A stretch of DNA of 64,000 nucleotides from Monoplex corrugatus (lineage: Eukaryota > Mollusca > Gastropoda > Littorinimorpha > Ranellidae), in contig JAPXFY010000015.1 in assembly GCA_030674185.1 (NCBI GenBank), forward strand, positions 25,046,005 to 25,110,004, given 5' to 3'. Each line of letters starts with the position of its first letter. Positions within the stretch are counted from its first letter, which is position 1. The notes beneath the pieces are model-generated. The model worked only from the letters and a program-made list of their open reading frames with translations, searched no databases and had not been told where the DNA came from. The translations under genes were made by a program, and so were the position numbers. Below, in pieces: positions 23,567-34,831 of this stretch.

Positions 23567-23654
<88 letters not shown>
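23412..23654. repeat. (CA)n, GA-rich spacer, (GT)n-(GA)n
   Basis: (CA)n to about 23490, a GGGAGA-rich spacer, then (GT)n from 23567 and (GA)n to 23653. The CA and GT arms are mutually complementary, so the whole could form a long imperfect hairpin. Confidence 0.9.
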
Positions 23655-23657
<3 letters not shown>

Positions 23658-23736
23658 GTCAAATATTCATCGAGTCAAAGAACCAACAAAAAGCCATGAT
23701 GAGTTAAAATCAAAAGCCAATCATACTATAAACAAG

Positions 23737-24235
23737 TCAATGTGGCGAAGTAATACGACTCCGTGACTCGGGGGTCGTGGGTTTGAGTCCCAAGTAGAGG
23801 TGTATGTGTGTGTTGTGTGTGTGTGTGTGTGTGTGGTGTGTGTGTTGTGTGTGTGTGTGTGTGTCGTGCGTGCGCGTGTGTGTGGTGTGTGCGTGTGTGT
23901 TGGCGTGCGTGCGCGTGCGTGCGTTTTAAGAAAGCTGTAGTTGTCACTGTATTCGTTGATAACAAATAAGCGTGGAATACCACCCAATATGATATTGGTG
24001 TACAATACATAAACGATACGATACGATAAAGAAGACACGCTCCGACGCGATACACAATAGACGGAACTGAAAGTGTGACGTCCAACTTCGTTTTTCCCTT
24101 CTCCAGTTTAATACCTTGCCAGCACAGAAAGTTTTACGCAGGCTCAAGGAATCTTCCAGGTAATTGGTGGGAGATTTGTGTGAGCGCATATGGAAGTGTC
24201 CAAGTGCGATGAATCCATCGTGAACATATTGTAAG
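23737..24235 (+). repeat. SINE S2 copy with a GT microsatellite inside
   Basis: The tRNA-like head (GTGGCGAAGTAATACGACTC ... GTGGGTTTGAGTCCC) is at 23737-23800. A (GT)n tract with GC variants follows (23803-23925), and the S2 body (TTGCCAGCACAGAAAGTTTT, CAGGCTCAAGGAATC, TATGGAAGTGTCCAAGTGCG) is at 24110-24225. Confidence 0.55.
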
Positions 24236-24239
24236 ATAC

Positions 24240-25038
24240 GCAAGTTCCTGTGAATATGAGCTGTCAGAATATTAATTAAAGGTTTTGCTTATTTTAAATA
24301 TTGATTTCCTTATAGTTTCCAATAGTGTTACGTCTGTGGTGTTTGCGGTTTCAGTTTTGGCATTTGTTGTTGCACTTGGTCAGAATGGTGTGATTCGAGG
24401 GAACGGTTATACTCCTTCAACTGTCCTGAAACTACCATAGTACTATTAACGTTGAACCTTTTTATGTAATCCATATCTGATTAAAATGCAAATTCTTTTT
24501 AAAGTTTTGATTAAGAACAGTCCTTAATCAACAAATTAGACAAGACAATGGTCATAAAATAGACAAGAATAAACATTATATAATAGATTATTAGAATAGA
24601 ATAAAATACAGTGATGGCAAGAATGATGATAGTATAGATGCCATCTACAATTACACACACACAATACAACATAACACCACACCACACCACACCACACCAC
24701 CACACCACATGACAACACCACACAACACCACACCACGTACCTGGACTCGTACTCAGCAGATTCAGCAAGTATGCAAATCCCTCTTGGCTGTAGGTTGTAG
24801 AAGTACACTAGTAGTAGTACAGTCATAGTTGATCAGGATGAATGTATTGGTTATGTGAAATTGTGTGTGAACTTTACAAAACTTTTATTAAGCAGAGATG
24901 ACTGTAACATTTTAGCCTGGTTCCTGGTCATGGCATTTGAGGCCACAAGTGCCATCAAAGGTAAACTTTCTGATCATCGATATTCCTCACTGGGACCAGT
25001 TGAAATCTAAAACGCACATGTAGTGTGTATGTAAAAGT

Positions 25039-25098
<60 letters not shown>

Positions 25099-25260
25099 TC
25101 TGTGTGTCTCGGAAGGAGAAACAAAAACAAAACCAACAACAACCACCGAACAGAATCATTTTTTGTCCCCAATGTAATCTCAACCAATGTGATTTGATGA
25201 CTGGCATAGTAACAAATTCAGATACATATATCCTGTTTGTTCAGAAACAAGTAGTCTTAA
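24240..25260. other. AT-rich sequence; small simple repeats
   Basis: A (CCACA)n-type repeat lies at 24670-24740 and a (GT)n microsatellite at 25041-25105. No gene recognised. Confidence 0.5.
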
Positions 25261-25398
25261 GTAGCGTTTTTGTTTTGTTTTGCAGGATAAAGTATTAAAC
25301 ACGCATGTCTTTTTGATTTGCAGGACAAAGTTTAAAACAGTCATGTCTTTGATTTGTTTTGAAAAGGAAGATGTTGAGATGGTTACAGCCCTGACATA

Positions 25399-25426
25399 AG
25401 CTACGCACAAAAAGTTAAGGATCACT
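25399..25426 (+). repeat. left terminal inverted repeat of Tc1-like element 1
   Basis: From 25401 it reads CTACGCACAAAAAGTTAAGG..., a perfect inverted match of the right end over 26 bp. Confidence 0.93.
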
Positions 25427-25760
25427 ATGAGAAAACAGGTGCGTAATTAACTCAGTTCGCTACTGTTATTTATTTCTCAGTCCAGCCAAATTGTTATGAA
25501 TTCTTGTTCAGCTGTAAGTGGGCGATGTTGTGTTAGTGCGAAAATTGCACGGGATTCTCTACTACTGAGCTTGGCCGCAAACGGAAAAGCGGAAACTTGC
25601 GAAAAAGGACCTTGTTTTGGACCGTTCTGCCTGAACACATTGCACAAGCCAGATGGAAAAACCATTATGCACGTGCAAGCACTGCTGTTTATGTGTGAGA
25701 TGCTGTCTCTTGCTTGGCTTTATAAGAAGACATTCCACCAGTAGTAGGCCTGATCTGACA

Positions 25761-26789
25761 ATGCCTCCACGACGAAAATTGAGCGAGTTTGAGAGGGGAC
25801 GAGCTGTTGCATGGTTCCAAGATGGTGTTCCCAAGCGAGAAGTGGCCAGGCGACTTCAGGTGTCCATCTCGGTCATTGTCAGACTGATTCAACGCTTCAC
25901 AGCCACTGGAAGGGTCCATGAAAGACGCAGATCTGGTCGACCGAAGAAGACAAACCCACGTGAAGATCGTCTCATTGAACGACAAGCCCTGCAGACAAGA
26001 ACAGCCTCTTCCAGCATCATTCGAAGGCAGCTGAGGGTGGCTACTAACATCAACATCAGCCAGCAGACCATACGGAAACGCGTTCATGGGTTTAACCTCC
26101 GTTCTCGTCGCCCAGCTGTACGGCCACGCTTAACTCCAGCCCATAGGGCAGCACGCCGCGCCTTCTGCAGATGTCACGTGAGGTGGACACGTCAGCAATG
26201 GTCCCAGGTCCTGTTCAGTGATGAATCACGCTTCACCATGAACCACAACGACGGCCGACTGAGGGTCTGGAGGCGCCCAGGGCAACGCTTTATTGACACC
26301 ACTGTCCAAGAAAAGGTGGCCTTTGGTGGAGGTTCTGTAATGGTCTGGGGGGCCTTCAGCCTTCACCACAGAACACCCTTGTATCATGTACAGGGTAACC
26401 TGACTGGCCTCCGATACCGGGATGAGATCCTTCGACCGCTGGCTGTGCCTACACTGCAGCAGATGGGACCGACGGCTGTCTACCAGGATGACAACGCTCG
26501 CCCCCACAGGGCAAGGGTGGTCAACGACTTCCTGCAGCAGTCTGGAGTCAACAGAATGGAGTGGCCAGCATGCAGTCCCGATCTCAACCCGATTGAGAAC
26601 CTCTGGGATGAGCTGGATCGCAAAGTGAGGAGCAAACACCCCCCTCCCAGGGATGCCCAACACCTCTACCAGATGCTGCAGGCTGAGTGGCAGGCGCTTC
26701 CACAGAGGATCTTCACCAACCTGGTCAACTCGATGAGGACTCGCTGCGTCGAGTGCCAGAACAGCCATGGCGGTTACACGCATTACTGA
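25761..26789 (+). CDS. Tc1-like DD34E transposase, 342 aa
   Basis: The protein catalyses cut-and-paste transposition of the surrounding element. The start MPPRRKLSEFERG is preferred over an in-frame ATG 36 codons upstream because it opens directly on the helix-turn-helix and gives the family's usual ~340 residues. Residues ~8-110 form the paired-type HTH DNA-binding region, with the GRP-type linker SGRPKK near 58-63. The catalytic DDE domain has D154 in FSDES, D244 in YQDDNARPH and E279 in SPDLNPIE; the spacing between the second D and the E is 34, i.e. DD34E. The glycine-rich GGGSVMVWGA segment (189-198) and the WDELDR block after the catalytic E are also typical. No frameshift or internal stop. 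The nuclear localisation signal is presumed, not demonstrated. Confidence 0.95.
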   Translation: MPPRRKLSEFERGRAVAWFQDGVPKREVARRLQVSISVIVRLIQRFTATGRVHERRRSGRPKKTNPREDRLIERQALQTRTASSSIIRRQLRVATNINISQQTIRKRVHGFNLRSRRPAVRPRLTPAHRAARRAFCRCHVRWTRQQWSQVLFSDESRFTMNHNDGRLRVWRRPGQRFIDTTVQEKVAFGGGSVMVWGAFSLHHRTPLYHVQGNLTGLRYRDEILRPLAVPTLQQMGPTAVYQDDNARPHRARVVNDFLQQSGVNRMEWPACSPDLNPIENLWDELDRKVRSKHPPPRDAQHLYQMLQAEWQALPQRIFTNLVNSMRTRCVECQNSHGGYTHY

Positions 26790-27003
26790 ACTTTTGGGAG
26801 CATCAGAATGCCCTGTCTTGTGATTTCAATGACTTTGGGAAATCAAATTTCGATACGTACCCACTTTGATCAAATGTACACACCAAACGATTGCTCGAAA
26901 TTGAAGGCAATTGTGTATCGTTATCACTAAAGCATGGAATTAAATGTTTGCCAAACTTCAATGCATTGGCTTTCTTATTTTGAAAGTTATGAATTTTTGT
27001 GCA

Positions 27004-27031
27004 AGTGATCCTTAACTTTTTGTGCGTAGTG
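27004..27031 (-). repeat. right terminal inverted repeat of Tc1-like element 1
   Basis: Inverted match to 25399-25426. The flanking TA lies at 27032-27033. Confidence 0.93.
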
Positions 27032-29938
27032 TAGTTCTGCACAGTTGACTGTGCTTACAGCAATAACAATAACAATGACAATGAGAATAGCAATAACAAT
27101 AATGATAGTGAGGCCAAATAATAAACGGGCCTGTCTTTTTGAGTTTGTTTCGTATTGTAAAGTATTAAACTGGGCAAAGTATTAAACTAACAGGTTTTGT
27201 TTTGCAAGGCAAAGTACATATTGAACTGGCATGCCTTTGTTTTGCAGGACAGAGTATTAAACTGAAATTTTATTTTACAAAGTATTAAACTGGCATGTCT
27301 GTTTTGCAAGGCAAGTATTAAACGTGCATGTCTTTTTGTTTTTCAGGACAAAGTATTAAACCTGCGTATCTTTTTGTTTTGCAGAGCCAAGTATTAAAAT
27401 TGCATGTCGTTTTGTTTTCCATAGCCAAATATTAAACTTGCATGTCGTTTTGTTTTGCAGATCTAAGTATTAAACTTGCATGTATTTTTGGTTTGCAGAG
27501 CCAAGTAGTAAACTTGCATGTCTTTTTGTTTTGTAGGACAAAGTATTAAATGTGCGTATCTTTTTGTGTTATAGAGCCAAGTATTAAACCTGCATGTCGT
27601 TTTGTTTTGCAGAGTCAAATATTAAACTTGCATGTCTTTTTGTTTTGCAGGACAAAGTATTAAACTTGCATATATTTTCGTTTTGCAGTGCCAAGTATTA
27701 AACTTGCATGTCTTTTTGTTTTGCAGAGCCAAGTATTAAACTTGCATGTCTTTTTGTTTTACAGAGCCAAGTATTAAACTTGCATGTCTTTTTGTTTAGC
27801 AGAGTCAAGCATTAAACGTGCATGTCTTTTTGTTTTGCAGAGTCAAATATTAAACTTGTATGTCGTTTTGTTTTGCAGAGCCAAGTATTAAACTTACATG
27901 CCTTTTTGTTTGCAAGCCAAGTATTAAACTTGCATGTCTTTTTGTTTTGCATAGCCAGGTATTAAACTTGCATGTCTTTTTGTTTTGCAGAGCCAAATAT
28001 TAAACTTACATGTCTTTTTGTTTTGCAGAGCCAAGTATTAAACTTGCATGTCTTTTTGTTTTGCAGAGCCAAGTATTAAACTTGCATGTTTTTTTGTTTT
28101 GCAGGACAAAGTATTAAACTTGCATGTCTTTTTTGTTTTGCAGAGCCAAATATTAAACTTGCATGTCTTTTTGTTTTAAGAGCCAAATATTAAACTTGCA
28201 TGTCTTTTGCTTTGTAGAGCCAAGTATTAAACTTGAATGTCTTTTTGATTTGCAGAGCCAAGTATTAAACTTGCATGTCGTTTTGTTTTGCAGAGTCAAG
28301 TATTAAACTTGCATGTCTTTTTGTTTTGCAAAACAAAGAATTAAACTTGAATGTCTTTTCGTTTTGCAGAACCAAGTATTAAACTTGCACGTCTTTTTAT
28401 TTTCCAGAGCCAAGTATTAAACTTGCATGTCTTTTTATTTTGCGGGACAAAGTATTAAACTTCCATGTCTTTTTGTTTTCCAGAGCCAAGTATAAAACTT
28501 GCATGTCGTTTTTTTTTTTTTTCAGAGCCAAGTATTAAACTTGCATGTCTTTTTGTTTTGCAGAGCCAAGTATTAAACTTGCATGTCTTTTTGTTTTGCA
28601 GGACAAAGTATTAAACGTACGTATCTTTTTGTTTTGCATAGCCAAGTATTAAACTTGCATGTCTTTTTGTTTTTCAGAGCCAAGTATTAAACTTGCATGT
28701 CTTTTTGTTTTGGAGGACAAAGTATTAAACGTACGTATCTATTTGTTTTGCATAGCCAAGTATTAAACTTGCATGTCTTTTTGTTTTCCAGAGCCAAATA
28801 TTAAACTTGCATGTCTTTTTGTTTTCCAGAGCCAAGAATTAAACTTGCATGTCGTTTTGTTTTGCAGAGTCAAGTATTAAACTTGCATGTCTTTTTGTTT
28901 TGCAGGACAAAGTATTAAACTTGCATATCTTTTCGTTTTGCAGAGCCAAGTATTAAACTTGCATGTCTTTTTGTTTTGCAGAGCCAAGTATTAAACTTGC
29001 ATGTCTTTTTGTTTTGCAGAGCCAAGTATTAAACTTGCATGTCTTTTTGTTTAGCAGAGCCAAGCATTAAACTTGCATGTCTTTTTGTCTTTTTGTTTTG
29101 CAGAGCCAAATATTAAACTTGTATGTCGTTTTGTTTTGCAGAGCCAAGTATTAAACTTGCATGTCTTTTTGTTTTGCAGAGCCAAGTATTAAACTTGCAT
29201 GTCTTTTTGTTTTGCATAGCCAGGTATTAAACTTGCATGTCTTTTGCTTTGTAGAGCCAAGTATTAAACTTGAATGTCTTTTTGATTTGCAGAGCCAAGT
29301 ATTAAACTTGCATGTCGTTTTGTTTTGCAGAGTCAAGTATTAAACTTGCATGTCTTTTTGTTTTGCAAAACAAAGAATTAAACTTGAATGTCTTTTCGTT
29401 TTGCAGAACCAAGTATTAAACTTGCACGTCTTTTTATTTTCCAGAGCCAAGTATTAAACTTGCATGTCTTTTTATTTTGCGGGACAAAGTATTAAACTTC
29501 CATGTCTTTTTGTTTTCCAGAGCCAAGTATAAAACATGCATGTTGTTTTTTTTTTTTTTCAGAGCCAAGTATTAAACTTGCATGTCTTTTTGTTTTGCAG
29601 AGCCAAGTATTAAACTTGCATGTCTTTTTGTTTTGCAGGACAAAGTATTAAACGTACGTATCTTTTTGTTTTGCATAGCCAAGTATTAAACTTGCATGTC
29701 TTTTTGTTTTTCTGACAAGTATTAAACTTGATGTCTTTTTGTTTTGGAGACAAGTATTAAACTTACGTTTCTTTTTTTTACTTAGCCATATTAAACTTGC
29801 AGTCTTTTTATTTTCGAGCAAGTATTAATTTGCATGTCTTTTTTTTTCGAGCTAATTAAATTGCATGTCGTTTTGTTTTGCAGAGCAAGTATTAAATTGC
29901 ATGTCTTTTTTTTTGCAGACAAATATTTATTGATCATT

Positions 29939-30038
29939 NNNNNNNNNNNNNNNNNNNNNNNNNNNNNNNNNNNNNNNNNNNNNNNNNNNNNNNNNNNNNN
30001 NNNNNNNNNNNNNNNNNNNNNNNNNNNNNNNNNNNNNN
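29939..30038. other. assembly gap (100 N)
   Basis: One hundred N lie within the 38-bp satellite. The round size suggests a gap of unknown true length, so the array size here is a minimum. Confidence 0.99.
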
Positions 30039-33000
30039 TTTGTTTTAAGGCAAGTATTAAACTTCATCGTTTTGTTTGCAGAGCCATATTAAACTTTGCA
30101 GAGCCAATATTACTCTTCTTTTGTTTTGCAGAGCCAATATAAACTTGCATGTCTTTTTTAACCAATATTAAACTGCATGTCTTTGTTTGCAAGCCATGTA
30201 TTAAACTTGCATGTTTTTTTTGCCAACAATTAAACTTGCATGTCTTTTTTTTTACAGAGCCAATATTAAACTTGATGTCTTTTTGTTTTCAGACAAGTAT
30301 TAAACTTGATGTTTTTGTTTTGCAGAGCAAGTATAAACTTGCATTCTTTTTGTTTTGAGACAAGTATTAAACTTGCATTCTTTTTGTTTTCAGACAATTA
30401 AATTGTGTTTTCATTTGCAGACCAATTTTATTGCAGCCTATTTATCAGACATTTAACGAGCTTTTTTTCAAGCCTTTATTCGCCATTATTGCAGCAATTT
30501 ACTTGCAGCATTTTATTTGCAGCAGTATTAAACTGATATTATTTTTGTTTTTCAGAGCCAAGTATTAAACTTGCATGCTTTTGTTTTGCAAGCCAAGTAA
30601 TAAATTGCATGTCTTTTTTTTGCAGAGCCAATATTAAACTTGCATGTCTTTTTGTTTTGCAGGCCAAGTATAAACTCATCTTTTGTTTGCAAGCCAAGTA
30701 TTAACTTGCAGTCATTTTTTTTGCAGCATATTACATGGAAGTCTTTTTTTTTTGAGACCAATATTAAACTTATGTTTTTGTTTTGCAGAGCCAAGTATTA
30801 ACTTGCATGTCTTTTTGTTTTGCAGAGCCAAGTATTAAACTTGCAGCTTTTGTTTTGCAGACAAGTATTAAACTTGTTCTTTTTGTTTGCAGAGCAAGTA
30901 TTAAACTTGCATGTCTTTTGTTTTGCAGAGCCAAGTATTAAACTTGCATGTCTTTTTGTTTGCAGACAAAGTATAAACTTGCATGTCTTTTTGTTTTCAG
31001 AGCCAAGTATTAAACTTATGTCTTTTTGTTTTCAAGCCAATATTAAACTGCTTTTTTTGTTTTGCAGACAATATTAAACTTCATGTCTTTTGTTTTGCAG
31101 ACCAGATATAAACTTGCATTTTGTTTTTTAAGCATTTAACTGCATGTTTTGCAATTTAAACTGCAGTCTTGTTTAACAAATAAATTGCATGTTTTTTGTT
31201 TTGCAGAGCCAAGTATTAAACTTGCATGCTTTTTTTTTGACAAATAAATTATGTGTCTTTTTGTTTTGCAGACCAATAATGCTTCTTTGAGCAGTTAATT
31301 TTTTTTTGTTCGAGCCAATATTAAACTTGCATTTCCTTTGTTGCAAGCCTTTACTTGCAGTCAGTTTTAACCAAGTTTATTGTTTTGTATTAAACGCAAG
31401 TTTTTTGTTTTTGTTCAAAAATATTAAACTTGCATTTTTTGTTTTGCAGACAAGTATTAAACTATTTTTTGTTTCAAGCCAGTATAACTGCGTCTTTTGT
31501 TTTGCAGAGCCAAGTATTAAACTTGCATGTCTTTTGTTTTCGAGCCAAGTATTAAACTTGCATGTTTTTGTTTTGCAGAGCCAATATTAACTTGCATGTT
31601 TTTTTTTTGCAGACCAATATTAAACTTGCATGTCTTTTTGTTTTGCAGACCAAATTAACTATCTTTGTTCTTGTTTTCAACCAAGTATTTTGCAGACCTA
31701 GTTTAAACTCAATTTTTTGTTTGCAGGCTTTAAACCAGTTTACTTTGCAATGTATTATTGTTTGCACTATTATTTCAAAGTTTATTGTTTTTTTGCAGAG
31801 CCAAGTATTAAACTTGCATGTTCTTTTGTTTTGCAGAGCCAAGTATTAAACTTGATGTTTTTTTTGTTTAACCAATTTTACTTGCAGATCAGTTTCAATG
31901 CATTTATTGTTTTTGTTTGCAAGAATAAACTTGCATGTCTTTTGTTTTGCAGAGCCAAGTATTAAATTGCATTCTTTTTTTTGCAAGAGTAAAACTTCAT
32001 GTTTTGTTTTCCGTTTTCATGCAATTTATTTGTTTTCAGTCTTTAAATCATGTCTTTTTATTTCAGCCAAGTATTAAACTTGCAGTTTTTGTTTTGCAGC
32101 AGTATTAAACTGATATCTTCTTTTTTTCAGAGCAAGTATTAAACTTGCATGTCTTTTTGTTTTGCAGAGCCAAGTATTAAACTTGCATGTCTTTTGTTTT
32201 CAGAGCAAGTATTAAACTTATGTCTTTTTTTTTGCAGAGCCAAGTATTAAACTTGCATTCTTTTTGTTTGCAGAGCCAAGTATTAAACTTGCATGTTTTT
32301 TGTTTTGCAGCCAAGTATTAAACTTGCATGTCTTTTTGTTTTCAGAGCCAAGTATTAAACTTGCATTTTTTGTTTTGCAGAGCCAAGTATTAAACTTGCA
32401 TTCTTTTTTTTCAGACAAAGTATTAAACTGCATTCTTTTGTTTTGCAGACCAATATTAAACTTGCAGTCTTTTTTTGCAACCAATATTATTTGCAGTCTT
32501 TTTTTTGCAGACCAATATTAAATTGCTGCTTTGTTTCATTCTTTGTTGCGACAAGTATAACTTGATCTTTGCAAATATTAACTCTCTTTGTTGCACAATT
32601 AACTGATCTTTGTTCACATTAACTTGCATGCTTTTTTAGCAATTAACTCTTTTTTTTCACAATAAATTCATTTTTTTTACATTAACTCTTTTTTGCAGAG
32701 CCAAGTATTAAACTTGCATGTCTTTTTGTTTTGCAGAGCCAAGTATTAAACTTGCATGTCTTTTTGTTTTGCAGATCCAAGTATTAAAGTTGTATGTTTT
32801 TGTTTTGTTTTGCAGAGCCATGTATTAAACTTGCATGTCGTTTTTTTTGCAGAGCCATGTATTAATCTTGCATGTCGTTTTTGTTTTGCTGAGCCAAATA
32901 TTAAACTTGCATGTCTTTTTGGTTTGCAGAGCCAAGTATTAAACTTGCATGTCTTTTTTTTTGCAGACCAAGTATTAAGCTTGCATGTCTTTTTGTTTTG

Positions 33001-33966
33001 CCGGACAAAGTATTAAACTTGCATGTCTTTTTGTTTTGCAGAGCCAAGTATTAAACTTGCATGTCTTTTTGTTTTCCAGAGCCAAGAATTAAACTTGCAT
33101 GTTTTTTTTGTTTTGCAGAGCCAAGTATTAAATTGTATGTTTTGTTTTTGTTTTGCAGAGCCAAGTATTAAACTTGCATGTCTTTTTGTTTTGCAGAGCC
33201 AAGTATTAAACTTGCATGTCTTTTTGTTTTGCAGATCCAAGTATTAAAGTTGTACGTTTTTGTTTTGTTTTGCAGAGCCAATTATTAAACTTGCATGTCG
33301 TTTTGTTTTGCAGAGCCATGTATTAAACTGAATGTCGTTTTTGTTTTGCTGAGCCAAATATTAAACTTGCATGTCTTTTTGTTTTGCAGAGCCAAGTATT
33401 AAACTTACATGTCTTTTTGTTTTGGAGAGCCAAGTATTAAACTTGCATGTCTTTTTGTTTTGACGGACAAAGTATTAAACTTGCATGTCTTTTTGTTTTG
33501 CAGAGCCAAGTATTAAACTTGCATGTCTTTTTGTTTTGCAGAGCCAAGTATTAAACTTGCATGTTTTTTTGTTTTGCAGAGCCAAGTATTAAACTTGTAT
33601 GTTTTGTTTTTGTTTTGCAGAGCCAAGTATTAAACTTGCATGCCTTTTCGTTATGCAGAGCGAAGTATTAAACTTGCATGTAATTTTTTGCGTTGCAGGG
33701 CAAAATATTTCAGTGGCATGACTTTTTTTTTGTAAAGCAAAGTTTTAAACTGGGATGCCTTTTTGTTTTGAACGACAAAGTATTGAACTGGAATGTCTTT
33801 TTGGTTTGTGAGGCAAAGTATTAAATTAAGTTTTTTGTTTTGCAGGACAAAGAATTAAACTTGCATGTCTTTGTTTTGGAGGACAAAGTATTGAACTGGC
33901 ATCTCTTTTTCTTTTGAAAGATAAAGTGTTAAACTGGCATGTCTTTTTATATACAGGTCAAAATGT

Positions 33967-34116
33967 TAACCTTTTGACTCTCTCACCTTGTCCCTCAGCA
34001 TCCTGCTTTGTCAGCCACACTAGCAAAACAGAAACTGAACACTTTGAATTTGTCATCCTATCCACCAGAGTTAGATTGTTGTTGTGGTGGATATGGTACA
34101 GGAGTCGAAGGATTAA
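33967..34116. mobile_element. TTAA-flanked MITE, copy 3
   Basis: TTAACCTTTTGACTC at the left and, inward from the right, TTAATCCTTCGACTCC. The copy is diverged inside but keeps the ATCCTATCCACCAGA block. It lies within the degenerate right edge of the 38-bp satellite, so it inserted into the array. Confidence 0.6.
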
Positions 34117-34451
34117 ACTGGCATTTTTTTCTTTTGTTTTGCAAGGCAAGGTATTTTACCTGGCATGTTTTTGTTTTTTTTGTTTTTTGTTTTTTTTTCA
34201 AGGCAAAGAATCAAACATGCATGAATATGTTCATTTTGCAGTGGATATGATACAAGGCCTGATCTTCTGACAATTTATTAAGTTTCTGATCATGCGTTCG
34301 TTTCTGCTTTCGTCGCTGATCGTGGACTGTCAGTCGGGTGTGTACGATTATGGATGGCAATGATCTGGATGGTGCACTGTTATTGAGCAATTTTCGCTTT
34401 ACATGTAATCGAAGATTCAATTCTTTCATGCTCTGTTTTGCTCAGACCAGT

Positions 34452-34467
34452 ATATATATAATATATA

Positions 34468-34514
<47 letters not shown>

Positions 34515-34532
34515 GAAAAGAGAGAGAGAGAG
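34452..34532. repeat. (TA)n then (GA)n microsatellite
   Basis: About 65 bp of TA-rich alternation followed by (GA)n. Confidence 0.9.
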
Positions 34533-34831
34533 AGATTCCAAGCACGGAGACATTACGGTACACTCATACAAACCGCTCATGATTTTCTGTCTCGGACCGA
34601 CAACCTGTCCACTTTTTCGTCACAACTGTATTCAAAACATATTGCATTTTATAATAGATATATGAATCCATCGGTGGGTCGTCGAGCGTTTGTGACCGTG
34701 TGACCATGTGCTTGCTTCTCCTCCAGACGGACGAAAAAGGAATGAGTAGAATAAAAAGAAATAGAAATGTGAGCGAGCGAGAGAGAGGGAGAGAGAGAGA
34801 GAGGGAGAGAGTATATTTTGTTTATCTCAAC

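Larger units (their letters stand above)
25399..27031 (+). mobile_element. Tc1-like DNA transposon, apparently intact
   Basis: The 1633-bp element has 28-bp terminal inverted repeats: 25399-25426 and 27004-27031 match at 26 of 28 positions, the only mismatches being the outermost two. It is flanked by TA at 25397-25398 and 27032-27033, the Tc1/mariner target duplication. It holds one complete 342-codon transposase with all three catalytic acidic residues. Near-perfect ends plus an open frame mark it as young and possibly capable of movement. It inserted into a Rep-A 3' end that itself lies in the 38-bp satellite. Confidence 0.93.
25376..27110 (+). repeat. Rep-A 3'-end fragment split by a Tc1 insertion
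   Basis: GAGATGGTTACAGCCCTGACATA (25375-25397) and GTTCTGCACAGTTGACTGTG followed by an (AACAAT)n-like tail (27034-27110) are the two halves of a Rep-A 3' end. Joined in the mind, they align with 17575-17640. They are separated exactly by the TA-flanked transposon at 25399-27031. Confidence 0.75.
25262..34215. repeat. 38-bp satellite array, splice-acceptor-like unit
   Basis: The unit is about 38 bp, built on CCAAGTATTAAACTTGCATG followed by TCTTTTTGTTTTGCAG. About 170-180 units fit between 27130 and 33960 by length. Two or three diverged units also lie at 25262-25360, left of the inserted Rep-A/Tc1 block (25376-27110). Units in the centre are nearly identical and edge units are more diverged, as expected from unequal exchange. 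Every unit contains a pyrimidine tract ending TTTTGCAG, the shape of a metazoan 3' splice site. An N gap (29939-30038) and an indel-rich zone (about 29705-32700) lie inside. Because 38 is not a multiple of 3, frames across it are artefacts. Confidence 0.97.

Noticed and set aside
25689..26783. Minus-strand frames opposite the intact Tc1 transposase
   Set aside because: Antisense shadows of a high-coding-density frame.
29151..33247. Many 60-100-codon frames in the 38-bp satellite
   Set aside because: Three 38-bp units make one 38-residue period, so long frames arise automatically. They shift frame with every unit variant and occur on both strands.
27130..33960. CRISPR-like appearance of a regularly repeated ~38-bp unit
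   Set aside because: Units are contiguous with no unique spacers, and the context is a eukaryotic satellite.
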